From Candidatus Barnesiella excrementigallinarum (GTDB lineage: Bacteria; Bacteroidota; Bacteroidia; Bacteroidales; Barnesiellaceae): a DNA stretch of 64,000 nt. Every line of letters starts with the position of its first letter. Positions within the stretch are counted from its first letter, which is position 1. The stretch spans positions 1 through 64,000 of the forward strand of contig DXFL01000029.1 in the NCBI GenBank assembly GCA_019114445.1, read 5' to 3'. The translations under genes were made by a program, and so were the position numbers. Under the pieces are notes generated by a model that did no database searches, was not told the origin of the DNA, and saw only the letters and a program-made list of their open reading frames with translations. Positions 18,116 through 27,130 of this stretch are shown piece after piece.

Positions 18116-19807
18116 TTACGGCCGCAAAGTTACATTTTTATTTTCATTCTTCCTTGCATTGCCGGCTTGTACTTGCCGACTTTCGGGTTGCTGATTTGAG
18201 TTTTCTTGGACGATAGCTTGGACGAGTCGTTCGTTGGTGATCGTAGAGGTAAATTCTTTTACCTCGGCGTCCGATAGCTTTCGGTTGAGCGAGCCGATAA
18301 GTTTAATGACCATGCGTGTGTCGATGAGCTGTCGGGTAAAATGATCGGCAGAGCCGAAATAGGTTTGGTAGGTATCGTTTCGGAGTGTTCGCAGTTTTTC
18401 TTCCCGCATGGAAATTTGTTCTATTTCGTATTTTCTATTGAAATTCTGTATGGTCTGTTCTACATACGGGGGAGCGGTTTTATTCTCGCCCCAAACGAAC
18501 TTCAAAGCCTCTTCTTCCGAGGGGGATAATATGACATTTCGCTTTTCGAGGGCTTTCTTAAAATCGGGGAATTGCCAGTTTTCGGGAGTGGTCATTCGCT
18601 CCCAACTTTCTATTGAAAACAGAAATGGTATGTAGTATTCTGTGGCTGTCGATAAGGGATCGTTGAGGTATAAATTATTTGCGAATACTATATTTTTGTT
18701 TGTTGAATTTTTGTATTCGCTCAAAATATTTTTATCTTTAATATCTTTATATACAAATAGATGATACAAAAATTTATAGTAACTATTTAGAATAGACAGT
18801 TTGTAGGCCGTTTGGGACAGTTTTTTGTGGCGATATTCCCGGTTCAAGTATTCAAGTTTTTCTTTAAATTTATTCTCTTCGTTCGTATAATATTCGTGAG
18901 GTGGCAGGGAGTTCAAAGCCTCGATCCACTCTTCGGGTTCAGCAATTTCTTGCATTCGTATCTGCCGCAGTTGATCGTTGATGAGAGCATTCTTTCCTTG
19001 ATAGGTCAAGTGTAAACAATGTTGTTCTATTTCTCCTCTATACCGAAAAGGCGCGAATAGTTCGTCGATGGGAAGTTCTATATATAGCGTGTCCGATGGT
19101 TCGATATAAAAATGGATAAACCTGTCGTTGAACCATAATTTTTGCTGAACAGGGTGGCTGGTAGGCATCTTTATTGAAAACGAACCGTCGGGTTCGATGG
19201 GAACGGTCAATTCGGTTTGTTGGCGTGTGAATATATCGTTCAGTATGATTTTACCGGCGGGTATGTTTAGCCGTGGGTGAAACCCGGAGAATTTTCCCCG
19301 GATAACAGCGGTGTCGGGTTCGAAGGTTATGTCGGGAAGTTTTGGTCGAGCGGAAACGCTGTTTGGCGATATGCAATTCCCGGTGGCTCTCTCTCGTGTT
19401 CGGATTAGGGAAAGTCCGATGATTCTGATTTCGTCTTTGCCTTTATTCCCGATAACATCTATTTCGGTGAGAGATGTCGGGATTGCCGGGAAGTCCATTT
19501 CTACGCCGATGGTACTATCGCTCTCGAATTGAAATGTGCGGTTCAGATCCACGCCGTCGATGTCGCGTATTTTCCCCGAAAAATGGGCCGTGCTGTCTTG
19601 TATGGTCCAGTCGTCGTGCAGGGTCATTGAGGTGTGGGGCAGTTGCCGTAGGGTGATATACAGCCGGCTTACCGTATCTCTCAACAGAATGCTGTCGACG
19701 GTTACGACCGGTGTGTTACGGGCTGTCCATGCAGGGTTGACGATGGTTTTTTCGGCACGGGCCGATGGGGCGAGCAGCGAAAGGAGGAGTAATAAAAAAG
19801 CTCTCAT
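18116..19807 (-). CDS. Exported protein like the N-terminal part of TlpA-type proteins, no thioredoxin domain
   Basis: 563 aa. A signal peptide (about 1-18, MRAFLLLLLSLLAPSARA) is followed by beta-rich sequence and a helical region. The stretch GSFSIKMP to IEPSDTLYIELPID resembles the N-terminal part of Bacteroidales TlpA-family disulfide reductases, which normally end in a thioredoxin domain. Here the protein ends in a Gln/Asn/Lys-rich tail, with no CxxC motif and no room for one before topB 22 nt on. The family call is by resemblance only. The ATG at 19807 lies inside the 3' arm of a terminator hairpin. Function unknown. Confidence 0.75.
   Translation of the reverse strand: MRAFLLLLLSLLAPSARAEKTIVNPAWTARNTPVVTVDSILLRDTVSRLYITLRQLPHTSMTLHDDWTIQDSTAHFSGKIRDIDGVDLNRTFQFESDSTIGVEMDFPAIPTSLTEIDVIGNKGKDEIRIIGLSLIRTRERATGNCISPNSVSARPKLPDITFEPDTAVIRGKFSGFHPRLNIPAGKIILNDIFTRQQTELTVPIEPDGSFSIKMPTSHPVQQKLWFNDRFIHFYIEPSDTLYIELPIDELFAPFRYRGEIEQHCLHLTYQGKNALINDQLRQIRMQEIAEPEEWIEALNSLPPHEYYTNEENKFKEKLEYLNREYRHKKLSQTAYKLSILNSYYKFLYHLFVYKDIKDKNILSEYKNSTNKNIVFANNLYLNDPLSTATEYYIPFLFSIESWERMTTPENWQFPDFKKALEKRNVILSPSEEEALKFVWGENKTAPPYVEQTIQNFNRKYEIEQISMREEKLRTLRNDTYQTYFGSADHFTRQLIDTRMVIKLIGSLNRKLSDAEVKEFTSTITNERLVQAIVQENSNQQPESRQVQAGNARKNENKNVTLRP
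18125..18132 (-). promoter_or_regulatory. -7 box of topB inside the upstream gene
   Basis: The minus strand reads TAACTTTG (TAnnTTTG), 32 nt before the topB start and within the last codons of the upstream gene. Confidence 0.5.
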
Positions 19808-19848
19808 TGATGATTCGTTATGTGATATAGCGAATAACAAATGAGAGC
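19800..19848 (-). terminator. Terminator-like hairpin overlapping a start codon
   Basis: On the minus strand the outer arms (19840-19848 with 19800-19808) pair over 9 bp. An inner stem (19827-19835 with 19813-19821) adds 9 bp with one G-U pair. Six U residues follow directly. The start codon of the gene at 18116-19807 is in the 3' arm, and the U tract forms its Phe-Leu codons. It follows the mazG stop by 25 nt. Confidence 0.75.
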
Positions 19849-19873
19849 CGGAGTATGTTCGGTACGATAGCGA

Positions 19874-20662
19874 TTACAGTCCTTTTTGTTTGGCTTCGTC
19901 CCAAATGGCATCCATCTCGGCCAAAGTCATGTCTTTCAGATTTTTGCCCTTCTGCAAGGTCTCATGTTCGAGATAATTGAAACGGCGTATGAATTTTTGG
20001 TTGGTATGTTCCAGTGCATTTTCGGGGTTGATACCGTAAAGCCGGGCCGCGTTGATAAGGCTGAAAAAGAGGTCGCCGAATTCATTTTCTATGTTTTCGG
20101 GATCCATGTGGTTTATCTCCTCTTTCAGTTCGCCGAATTCTTCGTAGACTTTATCCCAAACCTGTTCCCGCTCTTCCCAATCGAATCCCACATTGCGGGC
20201 TTTGTCTTGTATGCGGTAAGCTTTGATGAGGGCGGGCAGAGCCGATGGAACCCCTTCGAGTACCGTTTTATTTCCGCCTTTTTCTTTCAGTTTCAGTTGT
20301 TCCCAGTTTTGTTCCACTTCGTTCGACCCGTCGACATGAGTGGTCCCGAACACGTGGGGGTGACGGAAAATCAATTTTTCGCAAAGCGCATTGCATACGT
20401 CGGCGATGTCGAATACACCCTTTTCTTCACCTATTTTGGCATAGAAAGCAATGTGCAGCAATACGTCGCCCAACTCTTTTTTGGTGGCTTCGTTGTCTTG
20501 GCGGATAAGGGCATCGCACAATTCGTAAGTCTCTTCGATGGTGTTGGGGCGCAGACTTTCGTTGGTTTGTTTATGGTCCCACGGACACTTCTCCCGCAAA
20601 ATATCGAGTATGTCGATAAAACGGCCGAAAGCCTCTGTTTTTTCTTCTCGTGTGTGTGACAT
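19874..20662 (-). CDS. mazG: Nucleoside triphosphate pyrophosphohydrolase MazG
   Basis: 262 aa with two MazG-type helical domains, as in E. coli. It hydrolyses (d)NTPs to the monophosphate and pyrophosphate. The first domain has CPWDHKQTNESL and EETYELCDALIRQD; EELGDVLLH-type metal ligands appear as KKELGDVLLHIAFYAKI. The second has EFGELKEEI and ENEFGDLFFSLINAARL. Only 1 nt separates it from the dsbD-like gene, so the two share a transcript. Confidence 0.95.
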   Translation of the reverse strand: MSHTREEKTEAFGRFIDILDILREKCPWDHKQTNESLRPNTIEETYELCDALIRQDNEATKKELGDVLLHIAFYAKIGEEKGVFDIADVCNALCEKLIFRHPHVFGTTHVDGSNEVEQNWEQLKLKEKGGNKTVLEGVPSALPALIKAYRIQDKARNVGFDWEEREQVWDKVYEEFGELKEEINHMDPENIENEFGDLFFSLINAARLYGINPENALEHTNQKFIRRFNYLEHETLQKGKNLKDMTLAEMDAIWDEAKQKGL

Positions 20663-20663
20663 A

Positions 20664-22619
20664 TTATTTGTTGAATTCTTTTAGACCTTTGTGTAAGAAT
20701 CGGATAAATTGGGGTACACTCTCGCTGTATCCGTAAGGGGGAGCCAGCGGTTCGCCCTTGTCGTTGATAATCACGTAGTAGGGTTGAGCATTTGCCCCGA
20801 ATTTGTATCGTTGCAGGAAACTCCATTTTTCGCCGACAGTCGTCAGTTTTATCGATTTACCGTTCTCTTCTACGACAATAGGCTTTTTCAGTTTTTCTTT
20901 GTCATCGACTATGAGGGTGATGAGTACAAATTTCTCTTCGAGCATTTTTTTCACGATAGGATCGGTCCATACCGTAGCTTCCATCTTCCGGCAGTTGACA
21001 CAACCGTATCCCGAAAAATCGATAAGTACGGGTTTATTGGTTTTGCGTGCATAGGCCAATCCTCGATTGTAATCGTGGAATATTGCGTGTACTTCTTGGT
21101 CGTATAGATTGAAATCCTGCGTGTATAGCGGTGGTGCGAATGCACTGATGGACTTCAAGGGAGCTCCCCATAATCCGGGGACCATATATAACGAGAACGA
21201 AAGCGATACAATGGCTAAGAACAAACGGGGCACTGAAATGTGTTTGACCGGGGAGTCGTGCGAGAAGTTGAGTTTACCAAGCAGGTAAAAGCCCAACATT
21301 GCAAAGATAACGATCCACAGCACAAGGAATGTTTCCCGGTCGAGGATATGCCACCCGTAAGCAAGATCGGCCACCGAAAGGAATTTCAGCGATAGTGCCA
21401 ATTCGAGGAATCCCAATACCACCTTCACCGTATTCAGCCAGCCTCCCGATTTGGGAAGTTGTTTCATCAACGAAGGGAACATGGCAAACAGAGCGAACGG
21501 TATGGCTAAGGCGATGGCAAAACCTCCCATTCCCACGGCCGGAGCAAGGGTTCCTCCCCAAGAGGCGGCCTCTACCAAAAGGGTACCGATAATGGGACCT
21601 GTACAAGAGAACGAAACCAAAACCAAAGTGAATGCCATGAAAAATATGGCAATGATTCCGGTTGCCGTGTCGGCTTTGCGATCGAGTTTATTGCTCCACG
21701 AGGCGGGTAGTGTTATATCGAAAGCTCCGAAGAACGAAACCGCGAAAAGTACCAGCAACGCAAAGAACAAGATATTGAAGAGGGCATTTGTAGCCAAGTC
21801 GTTGAGTGCGCTGGCTCCAAATAGCAAGGTAATGATAAGCCCTACACCTACGTAAATGACGATAATGGAAAGTCCGTATAAAACCGCTTCGCTTATTGCT
21901 TTTCGGCGACTTTGTTGTTTTTTAAGGAAGAAGCTCACGGTTAACGGTATCATGGGCCAAACACACGGTGTGAGCAGGGCCAACAGTCCGCCGACAAACC
22001 CCGATATAAAGATAACCCATAGCGAGTTGCTTTGCGATATGGGATCTGTACTCATGGCTCGAATCTCTTCTACAACAGGTTGCCACCCCTCTTGATCGGT
22101 GAGGGACGTAGGTGTTTTTTTATTAAACGACACCGGCGTCATAACCGGGGCCGGAGTAGCCGCCGATTTGTTCTCTTCGAAAGAAAATTCGAATTTGGTC
22201 GGGGGTAGGCACGTAACGTCGTTGCAGGCCTGATAGGTAATGTAGCCGGTAATCTTGAAATTGTTTGACTTTTCGATTTTTATCGGTTGCCGAAATTCTA
22301 TTTGCGACGTGTACCACCCCAATTTCATATCGAATAGCGAACTGTATTCTTCGTGAGGACGTTTGGCCGGTTTTATATCGCCATTTAACGAAGCGTTGAC
22401 CAATTCGTCAAAAGTAAAAGAGGTGGCGATAGGACCGCCCGAAGGAATATCGGTGGCATACAGATGCCAACCATCTTCGATGGTAGCCCGAAAGAGAATC
22501 TCTTTTTCGTTATTCTTTTCCTGAATGGAGGCTTTCCACTTGACCGGTTCCATGATTTGAGCAAATGCAACCGTGTGGGCAAATATGCCGGCTATCAATA
22601 AAAATAAGAATTTTTTCAT
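20664..22619 (-). CDS. dsbD: Thiol:disulfide interchange protein, DsbD-like
   Basis: 651 aa. A signal peptide (1-20) leads to an N-terminal periplasmic domain with two Cys in QACNDVTCLPP. From about 195 to 480 lies the eight-helix CcdA/DsbD membrane domain with the redox Cys in LTPCVWPMIP and a second in SFSCTGPIIG. The C-terminal thioredoxin domain has the active site GYGCVNCRKME (about 541-544). The protein should carry electrons from cytoplasmic thioredoxin to periplasmic or outer-membrane thiol proteins. First gene of the dsbD-mazG unit. Confidence 0.95.
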   Translation of the reverse strand: MKKFLFLLIAGIFAHTVAFAQIMEPVKWKASIQEKNNEKEILFRATIEDGWHLYATDIPSGGPIATSFTFDELVNASLNGDIKPAKRPHEEYSSLFDMKLGWYTSQIEFRQPIKIEKSNNFKITGYITYQACNDVTCLPPTKFEFSFEENKSAATPAPVMTPVSFNKKTPTSLTDQEGWQPVVEEIRAMSTDPISQSNSLWVIFISGFVGGLLALLTPCVWPMIPLTVSFFLKKQQSRRKAISEAVLYGLSIIVIYVGVGLIITLLFGASALNDLATNALFNILFFALLVLFAVSFFGAFDITLPASWSNKLDRKADTATGIIAIFFMAFTLVLVSFSCTGPIIGTLLVEAASWGGTLAPAVGMGGFAIALAIPFALFAMFPSLMKQLPKSGGWLNTVKVVLGFLELALSLKFLSVADLAYGWHILDRETFLVLWIVIFAMLGFYLLGKLNFSHDSPVKHISVPRLFLAIVSLSFSLYMVPGLWGAPLKSISAFAPPLYTQDFNLYDQEVHAIFHDYNRGLAYARKTNKPVLIDFSGYGCVNCRKMEATVWTDPIVKKMLEEKFVLITLIVDDKEKLKKPIVVEENGKSIKLTTVGEKWSFLQRYKFGANAQPYYVIINDKGEPLAPPYGYSESVPQFIRFLHKGLKEFNK

Positions 22620-22639
22620 ACTGTTCAGTTTTACCGGTG

Positions 22640-22647
22640 CAAAGATA
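22640..22647 (-). promoter_or_regulatory. -7 box of dsbD-mazG
   Basis: The minus strand reads TATCTTTG (TAnnTTTG), 20 nt before the dsbD start. A second match, TATTTTTG, lies farther upstream at 22721-22728. Confidence 0.6.
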
Positions 22648-22754
22648 GTTTATATCTATTAAATGGGAAACCGATTGGGCGATATGATTTGGGTAATAAT
22701 AGATAAAATATGTAGATGAACAAAAATAGTGTTCGCTATGTGGATAATAATTTT

Positions 22755-22835
22755 TACCTTTGCAATAAATGTAAAAACAGGCTGCGAGGGAGCAATGAAT
22801 AACCTTTGTTTTTTGCGTGGTTTGTTTTATTTTTG
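22755..22835 (+). promoter_or_regulatory. Two candidate -7 boxes before the DHH gene
   Basis: TACCTTTG at 22755-22762 and TATTTTTG at 22828-22835 both match TAnnTTTG. The second gives a leader of about 25 nt, the first about 100 nt. Confidence 0.5.
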
Positions 22836-22865
22836 TAGCCAATAAAAAATCAGATATTGAGATAA

Positions 22866-23903
22866 ATGATCAATAAAATCATAGCAGAGGAGAAGATTCA
22901 GCAAGTCCGCAAGCTCATCGAGAAAAGAGAGAAAATCGTAATTACTTGCCATGTTTCGCCCGATGGCGATGCCATAGGCGCTTCGTTGGGGCTGTATCAT
23001 TTTCTCGACGATCTGGGCAAAGAGGTGAATGTGGTGGTGCCCGACTTGCTTCCCAAGAACCTGTTGTTCTTGAAAGGGACAAAAGAGATAGTCGTTTATA
23101 CGCGTTACCCCGAATTTGCCGAGAAATTGATGTCGGAGGCCGAGCTTATTTTCTGTCTCGATTTCAATGCACTCAATCGTGTAGACCGGTTACAAAAATC
23201 GCTCTCCCTGTCCGAAGCCAAGAAGGTACTTATCGACCATCATCTGAATCCCGAAGAGTTTTGCGACGTTATTATCTCTCACCCCGAAGTCGCTTCGACC
23301 AGCGAATTGATATTCCGTTTAATTTGCCGTATGGGAATGTTCGACCGCATGAGCCTCTATTCTGCCGAGGCTATCTATACAGGTATGATGACCGATACGG
23401 GCAACTTCACCTACAACTCCAATACGCCCGAAATTTATTATATCATAGCCGAACTGGTGAAATTGGGTATCAATAAAGATCGAATTTATGCACTGGTATA
23501 TAATACCAATTCGGTCGACAAGGTGCGGTTAAACGGTTTTGCCGTCAGCGAAAAAATGGAGATCTATCCCGAATATAAGGCTGCAATGATTTCGCTTACT
23601 CGCGACGAATTGAAAAAATACGATTATCACAAAGGCGACAGCGAGGGGTTGGTCAATGTTCCGTTGGGAATCGAAGGAATACGATTTTCGACCTTTTTCC
23701 GGGAGGATAAAGAGTATATAAAAGTGTCGATGCGTTCCAAAGGATTTTATCCGGTGAACAAAATTGCCGAAGCTCATTTCAATGGCGGCGGTCACCTGAA
23801 TGCAGCCGGAGGCGAGTTTTACGGCACGATGGAAGAGGCTCAGGCTTTGTTGCGAAGTGTGTTGCCATTGTACGATAAATATATGGTAAAAGATAAAGAT
23901 TAA
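22866..23903 (+). CDS. DHH-DHHA1 phosphoesterase (NrnA-like)
   Basis: 345 aa. The DHH domain contains VSPDGDAIGASLGL and the name-giving motif LIDHHLNPE (about residues 122-130). The DHHA1 domain ends with the substrate-binding loop NGGGHLNAAGG (about 306). Homologues are bifunctional oligoribonucleases and pAp phosphatases (NrnA), or cleave cyclic dinucleotide products; which substrate is used here cannot be decided from sequence. First gene of an operon with the lipoprotein (12 nt) and glmM (6 nt). Confidence 0.9.
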   Translation: MINKIIAEEKIQQVRKLIEKREKIVITCHVSPDGDAIGASLGLYHFLDDLGKEVNVVVPDLLPKNLLFLKGTKEIVVYTRYPEFAEKLMSEAELIFCLDFNALNRVDRLQKSLSLSEAKKVLIDHHLNPEEFCDVIISHPEVASTSELIFRLICRMGMFDRMSLYSAEAIYTGMMTDTGNFTYNSNTPEIYYIIAELVKLGINKDRIYALVYNTNSVDKVRLNGFAVSEKMEIYPEYKAAMISLTRDELKKYDYHKGDSEGLVNVPLGIEGIRFSTFFREDKEYIKVSMRSKGFYPVNKIAEAHFNGGGHLNAAGGEFYGTMEEAQALLRSVLPLYDKYMVKDKD

Positions 23904-23915
23904 TAGTTGATAAAT

Positions 23916-24500
23916 ATGAATAAGTTAGCACAAGTTTTATTTGTTTTGTTCGCAGGAGTAACATTATTGTCGTCGTGTGACGATAGTAAGTCGTATGCCG
24001 ATTTGTTGAAAGAAGAAGATAAGGCCATGAAAACATTCTTGGCCGACAAGATAGTTATTAATGAAATTCCAGCCGACTCGGTATTTATCTCGTTGCAAGA
24101 TGTGCCGAACAACGATACGCTGGCAGTTCCTTATTATCGGCTCGAACCCGATGGAAATGTGTATATGCAGGTTTTGGATCCGGGAATTATGGACGATCGG
24201 TTTGAGAAGGGCGAAGATGTGAATATACGTTTTTTACGGTACGATTTGAAAGCGTTGGTGAATGGTGAAAATCCCGAAGGTGCGGGTAATTCGAACCCGT
24301 CCGATTACATTACCATTCGCTTTGGCGAAACTACATTGCCCTCGACTACACAATATGGCTCCGGTATACAATATCCCATGTATTTCTTGGGGAACGAATG
24401 CAAAGTAAATTTGCTGATACGGGCCAAATATGGCTTTACGGCAGAGACCTCTTACGTATTGCCTTATTTGTATTGCATTCAGTATAACAAATCAAAATAA
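23916..24500 (+). CDS. DUF4827-type lipoprotein
   Basis: 194 aa. A lipoprotein signal peptide with lipobox LLSSC (Cys about 20) puts it in the envelope. The rest is a conserved single domain of the kind named DUF4827 in Bacteroidales, with the region GNSNPSDYITIRFGETTLP and a C-terminal PMYFLGNECKVNLLIRAKYGF. That last stretch recalls FKBP-like folds, but no catalytic role is shown. The ATG at 23916 was chosen; a TTG 9 nt upstream is less likely. The position between the DHH gene and glmM is conserved in relatives, as far as I recall. Confidence 0.8.
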   Translation: MNKLAQVLFVLFAGVTLLSSCDDSKSYADLLKEEDKAMKTFLADKIVINEIPADSVFISLQDVPNNDTLAVPYYRLEPDGNVYMQVLDPGIMDDRFEKGEDVNIRFLRYDLKALVNGENPEGAGNSNPSDYITIRFGETTLPSTTQYGSGIQYPMYFLGNECKVNLLIRAKYGFTAETSYVLPYLYCIQYNKSK

Positions 24501-24506
24501 AAGTTT

Positions 24507-25898
24507 ATGTCTCTCATTAAATCTATTTCAGGAATCCGCGGTACGATCGGGGGGAAAGTCGGCGAAGGACTCAATCCGCTCGATATCGTTAAGTTTACGG
24601 CAGCCTATGCTACCTTTATTCGTAAAAATTCGCCGGTAAAGACCAACAAAATTGTAGTGGGTCGCGATGCCCGTATTTCCGGCGAGATGGTAAAACATAC
24701 CGTTATCGGTACACTCATGGGTATGGGCTTCGATGTGGTGAATATAGGATTGGCAACGACCCCTACCACCGAAATTGCTGTGACGATGGAGAAGGCTTGC
24801 GGCGGTATTATATTGACAGCCAGCCATAATCCTAAACAATGGAATGCCTTGAAATTGTTGAATGAGAAAGGCGAATTTTTGAATGCGGCCGAGGGTCAGG
24901 AGGTTTTGAATATTGCTGCTGCCGAGGCGTTCGATTTTGCCGAAGTCGATAATTTGGGCCATTTGTACGAGAATAATACCTATACCCAAAAACATATCGA
25001 AAGTGTATTGGCATTGGATTTGGTCGATGTCGACGCCATTCGTGCTGCCGGATTCAAAGTAGCCATCGATTGTGTCAACTCGGTAGGCGGTATTGTTTTA
25101 CCAGCCCTGTTGAAAGCCCTCGGAGTGAAGGAGATTATCGAGTTGAATTGCACTCCCGACGGAAAGTTCCCGCACAATCCAGAGCCTCTGCCCGAGAATC
25201 TCACGCAGATAGCCGGAGTAATGAAAGAGGGTCGTGCCGACGTAGGTTTTGTGGTAGACCCCGATGTAGACCGTTTGGCTATAGTCTGTGAAAACGGCGA
25301 TATGTTTGTCGAGGAGTATACATTGGTTGCCGTGGCCGACTATATATTGAAACATACGCCGGGCAATACGGTGTCGAACCTCAGTTCGTCGAGAGCCTTG
25401 CGCGACGTTACCCGTTCGTACGGACAGCAATACAATGCTTCGGCTGTGGGCGAGGTTAATGTGGTGACTTTAATGAAGCAGACCGGAGCTGTAATCGGTG
25501 GCGAAGGTAACGGTGGTGTAATCTATCCGGCCAGCCATTACGGTCGCGATGCCCTTGTGGGTATAGCCTTGTTCCTGTCGCACTTGGCCAAAGAGAAAAA
25601 GACGGTAAGCCAGTTGAAAGCTACCTATCCGGCTTATAGCATTGCCAAACAAAAGATACAGTTGACGCCCGATATCGATGTCGATGCCTTGTTGGCAGCC
25701 GTAAAGGCCAAATATGCACAATACGATGTTACCGATATCGACGGTGTAAAAATCGATTTTCCCGATCGTTGGGTACATTTGCGTAAATCGAATACCGAAC
25801 CCATTATCCGGGTTTATTCCGAGGCACAAACGCCCGAACTTGCCGAAGAGACTGCGGCCGGTGTAATGGCAGTGATTGCCGAGATGACCAAGAAATAA
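24507..25898 (+). CDS. glmM: Phosphoglucosamine mutase (GlmM-type phosphohexomutase)
   Basis: 463 aa, four-domain alpha-D-phosphohexomutase. The active-site phosphoserine is Ser106 in TASHNPKQWNALK. The metal loop is DPDVDRLAIV, the sugar-binding loop region GEGNGGVIYP, and the phosphate-binding loop RKSNTEPIIRVYSE near the C-terminus. GlmM makes glucosamine 1-phosphate for peptidoglycan and LPS precursors. A phosphomannomutase function cannot be fully excluded, but the NGGVI sugar loop and the SNTEP ending fit GlmM-like enzymes of this phylum. Last gene of its operon, followed by a terminator. Confidence 0.9.
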   Translation: MSLIKSISGIRGTIGGKVGEGLNPLDIVKFTAAYATFIRKNSPVKTNKIVVGRDARISGEMVKHTVIGTLMGMGFDVVNIGLATTPTTEIAVTMEKACGGIILTASHNPKQWNALKLLNEKGEFLNAAEGQEVLNIAAAEAFDFAEVDNLGHLYENNTYTQKHIESVLALDLVDVDAIRAAGFKVAIDCVNSVGGIVLPALLKALGVKEIIELNCTPDGKFPHNPEPLPENLTQIAGVMKEGRADVGFVVDPDVDRLAIVCENGDMFVEEYTLVAVADYILKHTPGNTVSNLSSSRALRDVTRSYGQQYNASAVGEVNVVTLMKQTGAVIGGEGNGGVIYPASHYGRDALVGIALFLSHLAKEKKTVSQLKATYPAYSIAKQKIQLTPDIDVDALLAAVKAKYAQYDVTDIDGVKIDFPDRWVHLRKSNTEPIIRVYSEAQTPELAEETAAGVMAVIAEMTKK

Positions 25899-25920
25899 AA
25901 AACTGGTTATATAAATAAAG

Positions 25921-25960
25921 TAGAAAGACGGGCGGCTATCGTAAGTCGTCCGTCTTTCTA
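25921..25960. terminator. Bidirectional terminator between glmM and the epimerase gene
   Basis: The arms 25921-25936 and 25945-25960 pair over 16 bp with two G-T pairs and an 8-nt loop. It lies between two convergent genes. Confidence 0.85.
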
Positions 25961-25983
25961 TTAGGTGTATAGTTTGGGGTTGA

Positions 25984-27123
25984 TTATTCCAAAGGAACGA
26001 CGCCGATACCGGGGCGGTCGGGGAGGGTAATTTTTCCGTCGACGATTTTCATGCCGTCGAACAAATCGTTCGAGATGAGCAGATTCCCGTCGAGGTCGGC
26101 CCAATCGACCAATGGCGACAGTTGGGCAGCCGCCGACACGGCACAAGAGGTTTCGGTCATACAGCCTACCATTACCTTCATGTCCAGTGCCCGGGCCAAT
26201 ATAGCCATTTTGTAGGCCTCGTGCATACCCGTACTTTTCATTAATTTTATGTTTATACCGTCGTACAGTCCGTATGCCCTTTGTACATCGGGTAACCGTT
26301 GTAAAAATTCGTCGGCGATGAGCGGCAGCGAGGCTCGTTCGTGCAGCCAAGCCTGTTCGTCTATCATCTCTTTGGGCATGGGTTGTTCCACAAACAGGCA
26401 GTTTTGTTCTTTGAGCCATTCGATCATTTCGAGGGCATACACTTTATCGCTCCAACCTTGATTGGCATCGACACAAATGGGACGGTCGGTTTCGGAGCGT
26501 ATGATTCGCACCAACTCTTTGTCGTTGTCCAATCCCATTTTTATTTTCAAAATGTTGTAAGGCGAGGCCTCTTTCAATTTTTGCCGAACCACCTCTTCGG
26601 TATCGATTCCGATGGTAAACGAGGTGTCGGGCGCTTTTTCGGGAGAAAGCCCCCATATTTTATACCACGGCTGTCCCATGATTTTTCCCAGCAGGTCGTG
26701 TAAGGCAATGTCGACCGACGCTTTGGCTGCCCGGTTGTCGGGGGCAATCGAGTCGATATAATCGAGAATCTCTTCCATGCGGAACGGGTCGGTAAACTGG
26801 GCTAAATCGAGTTGACTGAGGAAACGGCATACCGACTCTTGCGTCTCTCCCAAATAGGGGGGCATGGAGGCTTCGCCATAGCCGATGTAATCGCCATAAC
26901 GGAGTTGCACTTGAACGTCGGGGGTGTGAGTGCGTGAATTTTTCGCCAAGTTGAAAGCGTGCCTCAATTTGAGGTCGTAGGGCTCGAAAGAGAGCTCCAA
27001 CCGTTCTTTCCCTTTGGCTTTTGTTGGGGTTGCAGAATTTCCGCAGCCGGTAAAAAGAGTGGGGGCCATGCTTAACCCTAATGTGCCAATTGCGCTTTTG
27101 TACAAGAAATTTCGTCGGTTCAT
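25984..27123 (-). CDS. Exported L-Ala-D/L-Glu (dipeptide) epimerase
   Basis: 379 aa, enolase superfamily. The N-terminus has a twin-arginine-like signal (NRRNFLYKSAIGTLGL) ending in a lipobox-like FTGC, so it is predicted to be an exported lipoprotein; E. coli YcjG and B. subtilis YkfB are cytoplasmic. The barrel shows LKIKMG with the catalytic Lys, metal ligands in CVDANQGW, VEQPMP and IADEF, and the distal Lys in NIKLMKSTG. It epimerises L-Ala-D-Glu from murein to L-Ala-L-Glu. The gene lies 7 nt downstream of an exported NlpC/P60 peptidase, a matching partner. Confidence 0.88.
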   Translation of the reverse strand: MNRRNFLYKSAIGTLGLSMAPTLFTGCGNSATPTKAKGKERLELSFEPYDLKLRHAFNLAKNSRTHTPDVQVQLRYGDYIGYGEASMPPYLGETQESVCRFLSQLDLAQFTDPFRMEEILDYIDSIAPDNRAAKASVDIALHDLLGKIMGQPWYKIWGLSPEKAPDTSFTIGIDTEEVVRQKLKEASPYNILKIKMGLDNDKELVRIIRSETDRPICVDANQGWSDKVYALEMIEWLKEQNCLFVEQPMPKEMIDEQAWLHERASLPLIADEFLQRLPDVQRAYGLYDGINIKLMKSTGMHEAYKMAILARALDMKVMVGCMTETSCAVSAAAQLSPLVDWADLDGNLLISNDLFDGMKIVDGKITLPDRPGIGVVPLE

Positions 27124-27130
27124 ACAGCGT

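Noticed and set aside
22739-22747. TGTGGATAA, a perfect DnaA-box match
   Set aside because: A single 9-mer without a cluster, an AT-rich unwinding region or dnaA/dnaN nearby; chance is the simplest explanation.
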